From Clostridium sp. (lineage in GTDB: Bacteria; Bacillota; Clostridia; Clostridiales; Clostridiaceae), in contig JAHAIU010000201.1 of the NCBI GenBank assembly GCA_018372555.1, positions 1-5,415 on the forward strand: 5,415 bases of DNA, given 5' to 3'. Position numbers and translations under genes: made by a program. Positions 1-4,516 of this stretch are shown here, piece by piece. How positions within the stretch are numbered: position 1 is the first letter of the stretch; each line of letters opens with the position of its first letter. The notes under the pieces were generated by a model. The model did not search any database, was not told where the DNA came from, and saw nothing but the letters and a program-made list of their open reading frames with translations.

Positions 1-18
1 ACAGAAAGTGGAAACTAC
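1..18 (+). repeat. Terminal direct repeat, left copy
   Basis: acagaaagtggaaactac at 1-18 is identical to 5398-5415 and encodes TESGNY in the same frame of the VgrG-like protein at both ends. Confidence 0.97.
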
Positions 19-1164
19 TTAGATATGCTTCCAGGAGCCATAAACTTTTATAGAGGTGGCATGAATGTCTGCTTTAATGATGAGAGTGGAATAAGCCTAG
101 GCAGTAATAATAATCTAAATATAGGTACTCAAGGCGGAATAAGTATGAGTGCTGGAAATGTATCTATTAGTGGAAGTAATAAACTTATTGTATCTAAAGG
201 TAAAGGTGGGTTTATTTCACTTGAAGGTGAACTTTATAATGAAGCTACTGTTGTATATGAGAATGGAAGTTGTAGACAGCCCTTTTTCCCATTTAGTGAT
301 GATATTCCTGATTTAGGTGAACTTCTTGCACTTAGAGCAGAAATACAACTTAATAAGTTTAATCCAAATGGTAATGCTATAGCATCAGCTTTGGCAGGAA
401 GTCAGGCAAAGTATATAACACAAACTTCTGAAAAAATCAATACTTGGACAGAAGAAGAAATCATGAAATTACAACCATATGATCCACTTAACGATTATAA
501 TGAAAATGTAGAGGTAAGGAAAAAAGCTACCAATGGACAGTGGTTTCCAGGTAAGGTGTTAGATAGTGAAGCATGCGGAGTTGATCCATTTCAAGCATAT
601 AATCAGGATGAGTTTTGGAAAGCAGATAAGATTCAACCACATGGTGAATATAAGGCTAGCTCGTTAAGGATTCCAACTTCAAACTATGGTCCAGTAAACT
701 GCGATGTAGGAGTTGGAAATATTAAAGGAAGTTATGATTTTGTTATGCAGCTATATGATAGTGATGAAAAGAAAGTAAAACCTAATTTGCAATTAGGCCT
801 TAATGGAGAAGTATCTGGTATTGATATAGATATGAATGGTAAAACTGATGATAAAAAAATTGGAGGGCAAGCAGATGGGAGCTATGATATAGGAAAAGGA
901 GCACTTGGCGCAAATATAAATTTAGGTATTAATAAAAATGATAATATCCAGCTTTATGCTTCTGCAGAAGCATTAGTTGTAGCACATGAAATAGAAGCAA
1001 GTCAAGCTATAAGTATTTTGGGAATTAAAATAAAGTTAACTGAAAAAGGATATGTAGGAGGTGCTGGAGCTAAAGCTGCCATTGGTGTGAAAGATGGTAA
1101 ATTTGAGTTTGAAATTGGTGGTTGTGATATAGTAGGAGGTGGCATTAAGTTAACAGTAGAATAA
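1..1164 (+). CDS. VgrG/Pvc8-family CIS spike protein, C-terminal part with effector-like extension (5' partial)
   Basis: The reading frame is open from base 1 (TESGNYLDMLPGAINF...) and ends with TAA at 1162-1164, giving 387 residues. The first internal ATG is at 25, but the gene clearly enters from outside the window. Residues 1 to about 90 look like the end of a VgrG-like spike: after the conserved RYYATESGNY region (seen complete at 5384-5415) come short repeats such as GISLGSNNNLNIG and GISMSAGNVSISG, as in the beta-helical needle of this family. Residues about 90-220 are an unassigned linker. Residues about 220-387 are glycine-rich with alternating hydrophobic residues (GALGANINLGINKND, YVGGAGAKAAIGVKDGKF). 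I recognise no catalytic motif there. A 'specialised' VgrG with a C-terminal effector, perhaps membrane-active, is inferred from this composition and from the two-helix membrane protein encoded next. The VgrG assignment is firm; the effector role is tentative. Confidence 0.8.
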   Translation, partial: TESGNYLDMLPGAINFYRGGMNVCFNDESGISLGSNNNLNIGTQGGISMSAGNVSISGSNKLIVSKGKGGFISLEGELYNEATVVYENGSCRQPFFPFSDDIPDLGELLALRAEIQLNKFNPNGNAIASALAGSQAKYITQTSEKINTWTEEEIMKLQPYDPLNDYNENVEVRKKATNGQWFPGKVLDSEACGVDPFQAYNQDEFWKADKIQPHGEYKASSLRIPTSNYGPVNCDVGVGNIKGSYDFVMQLYDSDEKKVKPNLQLGLNGEVSGIDIDMNGKTDDKKIGGQADGSYDIGKGALGANINLGINKNDNIQLYASAEALVVAHEIEASQAISILGIKIKLTEKGYVGGAGAKAAIGVKDGKFEFEIGGCDIVGGGIKLTVE

Positions 1165-1196
1165 AATAATAAAATTATAGTTAGGAGAGGATGATA

Positions 1197-1442
1197 ATGA
1201 TAAAAGCATTATTAAAAAATAAATTATATATTAGTTGTATAGTATTTATGTATTTTTTCTTACTCACAAAAATAAATCATTCAAGGAATGTAACATTTAT
1301 ACAAAGTGATATTCCAATAATAATTCAATATTTAATATTAATAGGTGCTTTTTTTATAATGGCAGTAATTTTAGGAAGTATAATATATTTTATGTTTAAA
1401 TATATGATTTATATTTTTAGAAGAATAAGAGAGATTCTATAA
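1197..1442 (+). CDS. Small two-helix membrane protein, candidate immunity protein for the VgrG extension
   Basis: This encodes 81 residues from the ATG at 1197. An ATG at 1191 lies in the same frame but directly abuts the AGGAGAGG ribosome site (1183-1190), whereas 1197 has a normal 6-nt spacing, so I prefer 1197. The protein is highly hydrophobic with two predicted membrane helices, one near the N-terminus (LYISCIVFMYFFLL) and one in the second half (IIIQYLILIGAFFIMAVILG), and a positively charged tail (FRRIREIL). It starts 32 nt after the VgrG-like stop, so the two genes are very probably co-transcribed. Small membrane proteins directly after a CIS or T6SS effector commonly protect against membrane-targeting toxins; this is the basis for the immunity proposal. 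No family was recognised, and it could be an unrelated membrane protein. Confidence 0.7.
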   Translation: MIKALLKNKLYISCIVFMYFFLLTKINHSRNVTFIQSDIPIIIQYLILIGAFFIMAVILGSIIYFMFKYMIYIFRRIREIL

Positions 1443-1498
1443 AATATTTATACTATATTTCGGTTATTGAATAAATAATTTTTGCAAATAGCTATTCC

Positions 1499-1540
1499 AG
1501 AAAATATCCTTAGGAATCAAAGATTCCAAGGGTATTTTCT
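1499..1540. terminator. Long hairpin, probable (bidirectional) terminator after the membrane-protein gene
   Basis: AGAAAATATCCTTAGGAATC (1499-1518) pairs with GATTCCAAGGGTATTTTCT (1522-1540): 19 pairs including one G-U, a single bulged A at 1512 and a 3-nt AAA loop. The 5' arm starts A-rich and the 3' arm ends in TATTTTCT, the layout of a bidirectional intrinsic terminator. There is no extra T-run beyond the stem, which lowers confidence. It lies 57 nt after the stop of the membrane-protein gene. Confidence 0.55.
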
Positions 1541-1571
1541 AGTCTTATTGTACAGAAAATTATAGAATTTA

Positions 1572-1598
1572 GAAGCGCAGAAAGTAGCTTTCTGCTTG
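1572..1598 (+). terminator. Second hairpin followed by a T-rich tail
   Basis: GCAGAAAG (1577-1584) and CTTTCTGC (1588-1595) form a perfect 8-bp stem with a 3-nt TAG loop, followed by TTGTTTCT. The flanking AAGC and TT can extend the pairing with a bulge. Shape and tail fit a compact Rho-independent terminator for + strand transcription, possibly backing up the hairpin at 1499-1540. Confidence 0.45.
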
Positions 1599-1613
1599 TT
1601 TCTGGCAAAATGA

Positions 1614-1784
1614 ATTAAAGGAAATACATATTTTGGAATAGCACAAGAAGGTGGCTATATAGGCACAGGGGGATATAAAAAATATAAATTTGTGCTGTAC
1701 AATAGAGAAGGATATAATAAGGAATGTCAGTTTAAAGTACTAATTTTTGTAAATTGTGTAATAACAGTGTTGTTAGAGAAGTGA
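1614..1784 (+). pseudogene. Possible decayed coding remnant upstream of toxin cassette 1
   Basis: The frame opens after TGA at 1611 and closes at TGA 1782-1784. It reads IKGNTYFGIAQEGGYIGTGG and then YKKYKFVLYNREGYNKECQ, a protein-like composition rather than random AT-rich translation. There is no ATG or ribosome site. It overlaps the start of the pre-toxin frame at 1754 in a different frame, so it could be the frameshifted preceding part of the same ancestral toxin protein. No family is recognised, and chance openness cannot be excluded over 57 codons. Confidence 0.25.
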
Positions 1785-1836
1785 CAAGTTTTGTGGTAGG
1801 ATTCAGCCCAATAGATGTAGGCGTAGATGCAATAAT

Positions 1837-2026
1837 CTTTGTAGCAGGAAAAGATATTGTTACAGGTGAAGAATGTAATAGAGCAGTATTAGCAGCATGC
1901 ATAATAGCACCAGGAGTTTTAGATACTGGATTAAAACAGGCGGCTAAGCATTCAGATGATGTAGGTGAATTTATTGTTAAGAATAGTGATGATATAATTG
2001 ATGCATCTAAGAAGGGGACTAAGGGG
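1837..2026 (+). repeat. Pre-toxin direct repeat, copy 1
   Basis: This 190-bp segment aligns without gaps to 3103-3292 (constant offset 1266). I count eight differences by eye, about 96% identity. It encodes FVAGKDIVTGEECN through DASKKGTKG. Upstream and downstream of it the two cassettes are unrelated, so homology is confined to the pre-toxin region. Confidence 0.9.
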
Positions 2027-2042
2027 CGGCTGAAGCTGTTGA
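2023..2042 (+). repeat. 20-bp junction repeat, copy 1
   Basis: ggggcggctgaagctgttga is also present at 3071-3090. Here it lies immediately after the pre-toxin segment and codes for GAAEAVD at the entry to the toxin. It is preceded by AA and four G in total. Confidence 0.85.
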
Positions 2043-2382
2043 CGGATTAAAGGTAGATATAATAGATAGGAAAAAATATATTAATGGGAAACCAATTAAG
2101 GTTAATCAAGGTCATCAAGATAAGCATATAGTAGGTACTAATAATTATAATAATGAATTATCTAATGGAAAAATGAAAAGTATATTGATTGAGGAACCAA
2201 ATAAACTTTTAGATGATTTTGCTGGAAAAGGAACTAAAATTAATGATTATAAGGAAAGAGTTGATTTCGGCAAAGTAATAGGCAAATATTATGATGAAAA
2301 GACTGGAATATATATAGAAACAACTAAAGGAATAATTACCTATGGAAAAAATGGTGCACATATAATTCCAGCAAGACCATAA
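2023..2382 (+). pseudogene. Toxin cassette 1, Ntox50-type polymorphic toxin domain (predicted RNase)
   Basis: This second half of cassette 1 reads from GGG at 2023 as GAAEAVDGLKVDIIDRKKYI and ends with TAA at 2380-2382. An internal ATG at 2173 gives only 69 residues and would remove the conserved N-terminal part of the toxin. Motifs match the polymorphic toxin type 50 family (bacterial toxin 50): QDKHIVGTNNY, LLDDFAGKG, KERVDFGKVIGKYYD and a terminal TTKGIITYGKNGAHIIPARP. Family members are predicted RNases; the conserved His, Lys and Arg residues are present. The domain itself looks undamaged to its end. In the sequence as given it is cut off from the pre-toxin domain by one missing base and has no start codon that would yield the whole domain. 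The putative immunity gene starts 13 nt after the stop with its own ribosome site. Confidence 0.8.
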
Positions 2383-2395
2383 AGGAGAGAATGAT

Positions 2396-2698
2396 ATGGA
2401 TGAATTAATAAAAGCTATTGATAAATATGAAAATGGGACTAAATTGATTTATGAATTTGAGGATAAAGGTAAAATTCTTGGAGAAACTGATACAATTTAT
2501 GAGTCGGATAATGGATTGGATTTAGATGAAGAAGGATATGAAGAATATTATGTTGCAGTTGTAAAAGTTATATCCATACTACAACATTCAGATGTTGCTA
2601 AAGATATAAAAGTAAATAGTTTAATAGAAATATTTTACAAATACCCAATAAGTGGGATTGAATTAGAAGATGGCAGTCTGATATGGAGTAGAGGTTAG
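2396..2698 (+). CDS. Putative immunity protein of the Ntox50 toxin
   Basis: This is a 100-residue, probably cytoplasmic protein with no signal peptide or membrane segment. It is strongly acidic: 23 Asp/Glu against about 10 Lys/Arg, with a cluster LDLDEEGYEE near residues 41-50. AAGGAGAG at 2382-2389 lies 6 nt before the ATG at 2396 and overlaps the toxin stop; the earlier ATG at 2391 is in another frame and stops at once. Position directly after the toxin domain, small size and acidity fit an immunity protein that covers a basic nuclease surface. I do not recognise the family by sequence, so the role rests on context. Unlike the toxin next to it, this gene looks fully intact and translatable. 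Confidence 0.75.
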   Translation: MDELIKAIDKYENGTKLIYEFEDKGKILGETDTIYESDNGLDLDEEGYEEYYVAVVKVISILQHSDVAKDIKVNSLIEIFYKYPISGIELEDGSLIWSRG

Positions 2699-2818
2699 AG
2701 TAAAATATTTAATGATTTTCTATAAAGCAAGTTTAACTGCAAAAAGTAATTTAGGTAACTGCATAAAAAAGATTAATGGTTATATATAATAAAATCAATA
2801 AAGTAAAGAAAAAATAAT

Positions 2819-2842
2819 ACTGCATAACTTAAATAATGCAGT
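2819..2842 (+). promoter_or_regulatory. Small stem-loop in element A
   Basis: ACTGCAT (2819-2825) and ATGCAGT (2836-2842) form a 7-bp stem with a 10-nt loop, 15 nt ahead of the terminator stem. The same 3' arm, extended to ATGCAGTTA (2836-2844), can instead pair over 9 bp with TAACTGCAT at 2756-2764. Two mutually exclusive foldings are therefore possible; whether this has a regulatory role is unknown. Confidence 0.5.
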
Positions 2843-2857
2843 TAAGGAAGTTAAAAG

Positions 2858-2895
2858 GGTTAATGTTTCAGTAATTGGAGCATTAATCTTTTTTT
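2858..2895 (+). terminator. Rho-independent terminator of cassette 1
   Basis: GGTTAATGTTTC (2858-2869) pairs with GGAGCATTAATC (2877-2888) over 12 bp, three of the pairs being G-U, with a 7-nt loop, followed by seven T (2889-2895). Its counterpart in element B has standard pairs at two of those three wobble positions, showing that the stem is kept while the sequence varies. Confidence 0.9.
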
Positions 2896-3070
2896 CTTGT
2901 AATGCCTAATGTAGAAATTAAAGAGGTGGCATGATAAAATAAGATTAACATATTAAGGAAAATAAAGGTTGAAAAAGTAACTACATAACACTAAAAATGA
3001 TAAGTGATTAGAAGTAGTTGAAAATACTCAACTTTACCACTAAAAATAAAAAGGTAGATTCTGCCCCAAG

Positions 3071-3090
3071 GGGGCGGCTGAAGCTGTTGA
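3071..3090 (+). repeat. 20-bp junction repeat, copy 2
   Basis: This is the same sequence as 2023-2042 but located before the pre-toxin segment of cassette 2 and preceded by one more G (five in all). It is GC-rich compared with its surroundings and codes for GAAEAVE. Confidence 0.85.
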
Positions 3091-3102
3091 AAATGGACTA
3101 AG

Positions 3103-3292
3103 CTTTATAGCAGGAAAAGATATTATCACAGGTGAAGAATGTAATAGAGCAATATTAGCAGCATGCATAATAGTACCAGGAGTTTTAGATACTGGATTAA
3201 AACAGGCAGCTAAGCATTCAGATGATGTAGGTGAATTTATTGTTAAGAATAGTGATGATATAATTGATGCATCTAAGAATGGGAGTAAGGGG
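3103..3292 (+). repeat. Pre-toxin direct repeat, copy 2
   Basis: This is the partner of 1837-2026. The longest identical stretch covers the AAKHSDDVGEFIVKNSDDII-coding part. It would serve as a homologous recombination tract, allowing any gene that carries this pre-toxin sequence to acquire either the Ntox50 or the AHH-type toxin tip. Confidence 0.9.
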
Positions 3293-3376
3293 GGAAGTAG
3301 CCCTACCAGAAGATTAATTCCTGGAAATCAAGGTGTAGTTACAGGTGGTGATTCTACTAAACTAGGTAAAAATATA

Positions 3377-3763
3377 ATGGAATCAATGGGACTAAAGAGG
3401 TCAACTAAATGGACAGGGCATCAAGCACAACATATAATTCCAGCAGAAATGGCAGATAATCCAATACTTCAAAAAATAGGAATGAATTTAGATGATGCTT
3501 CAAATGGAATATTATTAAGGACACCAGATGCTGACCTAAGTGCTATGTCAAGACATAGAGGATATCATTCAGTATATAATGATGTGGTAAAAAGGCAGTT
3601 AAACAATATGGATGTTAATCAAAGTGTTGAAGTACTTCAAAAGCAAGTTTTTGACTTGCAGAGTGATTTAAGAAAATTACAAGAAAGTGGATTGCCATTA
3701 TATCCAAGTCAAGGTGCTACTGTAGACCTATGGGAAAGAAGTCTGAACAGGATAAGAAAATAA
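3377..3763 (+). CDS. AHH/HNH-type polymorphic toxin nuclease domain
   Basis: From the first ATG the protein has 128 residues and contains the whole nuclease domain. Motifs fit the AHH group of the HNH/EndoVII nucleases used as polymorphic toxin tips: GHQAQHIIPAEM (residues 14-25), NPILQKIGMNLDDASNGILL (28-47) and SRHRGYHSVYNDVV (58-71). Likely metal or catalytic residues are H19, N43 and H64. The signature here is AQH instead of AHH, so the first histidine of that pair is a glutamine, while H15 is nearby. A charged, helical C-terminal tail follows. The ATG at 3377 has no clear ribosome site, and the frame continues upstream into the pre-toxin domain, so the natural product is probably a C-terminal tip of a larger secreted toxin. 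Inefficient translation from 3377 would give an intact cytoplasmic nuclease. Its immunity gene starts 19 nt downstream. DNase activity is inferred from the family. Confidence 0.75.
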   Translation: MESMGLKRSTKWTGHQAQHIIPAEMADNPILQKIGMNLDDASNGILLRTPDADLSAMSRHRGYHSVYNDVVKRQLNNMDVNQSVEVLQKQVFDLQSDLRKLQESGLPLYPSQGATVDLWERSLNRIRK

Positions 3764-3782
3764 TAATTAAGGAGCAACTATA

Positions 3783-4238
3783 ATGGATAACTTTAAAATA
3801 GAATATGTGCATAAATTACTATATAGTGAAAATAAAGAAGAGGTTATTAGTGAGATTGAAGGAATATCAGATAGTAAATTACTACATGTAATTGCAGGAA
3901 ATTATAACTGGGATAATGGTTTTGATATTCCATATAGTATAATAAATAATAATAATTGTGATTTAGGCACAGCACTAATGATTTTTTATAATGCTGATGG
4001 TTATAGGGTATTGGAGAATAAGGATGAACTAAAAAATCCTAATTTAGAACAGTGGTCTAATTTTATTTCAGAAATAGAGAACAGAATTTTAAATAATAAA
4101 TTTAGGTATAATAACATTAAATTTATACCACCATTAACTAAGATTCAAATTTTCAAACTGAAAAAAAACAATTCAAATATAGACAAAGTATTTTTAGAAG
4201 AATCTAATGGTGAAGTAATTGAAATGCCAATTATCTAA
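3783..4238 (+). CDS. DUF4274 immunity protein
   Basis: This 151-residue protein is presumably cytoplasmic. The core LLHVIAGNYNWDNGFDIPYS (residues 33-52) and NCDLGTALMIFYNADGYRVL (58-77) carries the conserved pattern of DUF4274, a family found next to polymorphic toxins and regarded as immunity proteins. The C-terminal half (residues about 80-151) is richer in Asn, Lys and Ile and shows nothing I recognise. AAGGAG at 3769-3774 precedes the ATG by 8 nt, and the gene lies 19 nt after the AHH-type nuclease stop, the expected toxin/immunity order. It ends 25 nt before element B. The gene appears intact, so protection against the nuclease could be kept even though the toxin cassette lacks a proper start. 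Confidence 0.88.
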   Translation: MDNFKIEYVHKLLYSENKEEVISEIEGISDSKLLHVIAGNYNWDNGFDIPYSIINNNNCDLGTALMIFYNADGYRVLENKDELKNPNLEQWSNFISEIENRILNNKFRYNNIKFIPPLTKIQIFKLKKNNSNIDKVFLEESNGEVIEMPII

Positions 4239-4327
4239 AATTAAATGAATAATAACGAGGAGGGTGACTGCATAAAAATTATAGATAGAAGAAACAAGTT
4301 GAATAAATAAAATCAAGAAAGTTTAAT

Positions 4328-4351
4328 ACTGCATAATTATTATAATGCAGT
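4328..4351 (+). promoter_or_regulatory. Small stem-loop in element B
   Basis: ACTGCAT (4328-4334) and ATGCAGT (4345-4351) form a 7-bp stem with a 10-nt loop, at the same place as in element A. The upstream ACTGCAT at 4267-4273 could compete for the same 3' arm. The loop sequence differs from element A while the stem is kept. Confidence 0.5.
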
Positions 4352-4366
4352 GAAAGAAGTTAAAAG

Positions 4367-4404
4367 GATTAATGCTTCAATAATTGGAGCATTAATCTTT
4401 TTTT
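4367..4404 (+). terminator. Rho-independent terminator of cassette 2
   Basis: GATTAATGCTTC (4367-4378) pairs with GGAGCATTAATC (4386-4397) over 12 bp with one G-U pair and a 7-nt loop, followed by seven T (4398-4404). It ends transcription of the nuclease/DUF4274 unit and insulates it from the VgrG-like remnant that begins about ten bases later. Confidence 0.92.
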
Positions 4405-4414
4405 CTTGTGATGA

Positions 4415-4516
4415 GATATTTTAAAGTCCAAGATATCTAGGCTTGAAAACTATCGTAAGTTGTTAAACAAGGAAATCCTAGGTTCAATAATTCCAGTTGA
4501 AATCGAGGGGAATTGA
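4415..4516 (+). pseudogene. N-terminal fragment of the VgrG-like gene, truncated and frameshifted
   Basis: After two consecutive TGA codons at 4409-4414 this frame reads DILKSKISRLENYRKLLNKE and then ILGSIIPVEIEGN before TGA at 4514-4516. NKEILGSIIPVEIEG has the character of the part of VgrG-like N-termini that precedes the KGII...YLEIEA segment. The next frame then continues with ELRTTNIDGVHYLEIEALTS. The order and near-contiguity suggest one ancestral gene that has lost a short piece at about 4505-4516, out of frame. Nothing resembling the expected N-terminal start lies upstream; the element B terminator is there instead. Assignment to VgrG rests on position and general resemblance. Confidence 0.5.

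Larger units (their letters stand above)
1443..1753. other. Gene-poor region with two hairpins and a possible coding remnant
   Basis: This 311-nt stretch has no intact gene. Its left half holds the hairpins at 1499-1540 and 1572-1598. Its right half has a short open stretch in the frame that continues to 1784 (see separate entry). An 8-bp inverted repeat, GCTATTCC at 1491-1498 and GGAATAGC at 1635-1642, flanks both hairpins. No convincing promoter was found. Confidence 0.6.
1754..2050 (+). pseudogene. Toxin cassette 1, pre-toxin (PT-TG-like) domain, frameshifted from its toxin
   Basis: The frame can be read from a TTG at 1754 (CNNSVVREVTSFVVGFSPID) to a TAA at 2048-2050. The motif FVAGKDIVTGEECNRAVLAA resembles the pre-toxin TG (PT-TG) domains found just before the toxin tip of polymorphic toxins, where they act as a linker or processing region rather than as the toxin. 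The TTG has no Shine-Dalgarno at a suitable distance and a stop lies just upstream in frame, so this piece is headless. After SKKGTK the frame runs into RLKLLTD and stops, while the next frame continues sensibly as GAAEAVDGLKVDII into the Ntox50 toxin. One extra G in the G4 tract at 2023-2026 would fuse both into a 209-residue protein. The segment 1837-2026 is repeated at 3103-3292. Confidence 0.7.
2755..2895 (+). repeat. Element A: 141-bp module-end repeat (hairpin plus terminator)
   Basis: This is the first of two copies (the other is 4264-4404). It begins GTAACTGCATAAAAA and contains ACTGCAT at 2758-2764, a second ACTGCAT at 2819-2825, its inverted partner ATGCAGT at 2836-2842, and the terminator hairpin. 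All internal spacings (61, 17 and 22 nt between successive landmarks) are identical in element B although the spacer between the two ACTGCAT copies has diverged strongly. Both copies follow an immunity gene. Conserved structure with changed sequence suggests a structured RNA or a module boundary rather than a recent plain duplication. Confidence 0.75.
2699..3049. other. Intergenic region between toxin cassettes 1 and 2
   Basis: This 351-nt stretch has no gene. It contains element A with its terminator (2755-2895). After that comes an orphan ribosome site AAAGAGGTGG at 2920-2929 followed by ATG ATA AAA TAA (2931-2942), a start that stops after three codons and may be the stump of a lost gene. 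The remaining sequence to 3049 is AT-rich with stops in the frame of cassette 2 at 3005, 3041 and 3047. No promoter can be supported. Confidence 0.6.
3050..3376 (+). pseudogene. Toxin cassette 2, headless pre-toxin domain in frame with the AHH-type nuclease
   Basis: After the stop TAA at 3047-3049 the frame is open through the nuclease stop at 3763 (237 codons), but there is no ATG, GTG or TTG before the ATG at 3377. It reads KGRFCPKGAAEAVENGLSFI, then AGKDIITGEECNRAILAA and the same pre-toxin sequence as cassette 1, ending SKNGSKGGSSPTRRLIPGNQ and a short linker. The pre-toxin part is therefore uninterrupted but has no way to start translation here. The left edge carries the 20-base sequence ggggcggctgaagctgttga, which in cassette 1 lies after, not before, the pre-toxin domain. 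This suggests a recombination breakpoint. It is best read as a silent cassette fragment. Confidence 0.7.
4264..4404 (+). repeat. Element B: second copy of the module-end repeat
   Basis: This has the same architecture and the same 141-bp length as 2755-2895: ACTGCAT at 4267-4273 and 4328-4334, ATGCAGT at 4345-4351, then the terminator. The stretch from GTTAAAAGG-like sequence to CTTTTTTTCTTGT is nearly identical in both. It begins within a strong orphan ribosome-site sequence, GAGGAGGGTG (4257-4266 region), that has no start codon behind it. Confidence 0.75.

Noticed and set aside
52..64. 13-base match agaggtggcatga between 52-64 (inside the VgrG gene) and 2922-2934 (orphan ribosome site)
   Set aside because: It is short, in different contexts (coding versus leader) and with no extended similarity, so it is compatible with chance.
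2969..2997. Possible promoter before cassette 2: TTGAAA at 2969-2974 with TAAAAA 17 nt later
   Set aside because: The -10 match is poor and such matches are frequent in AT-rich DNA; it would also not solve the missing start codon of the cassette.
3001..3062. Weak inverted repeat TTTACC / GGTAGA around 3034-3058 before cassette 2
   Set aside because: There are only four to five pairs with a long A-rich loop and no T-run; it is not convincing as a terminator or operator.
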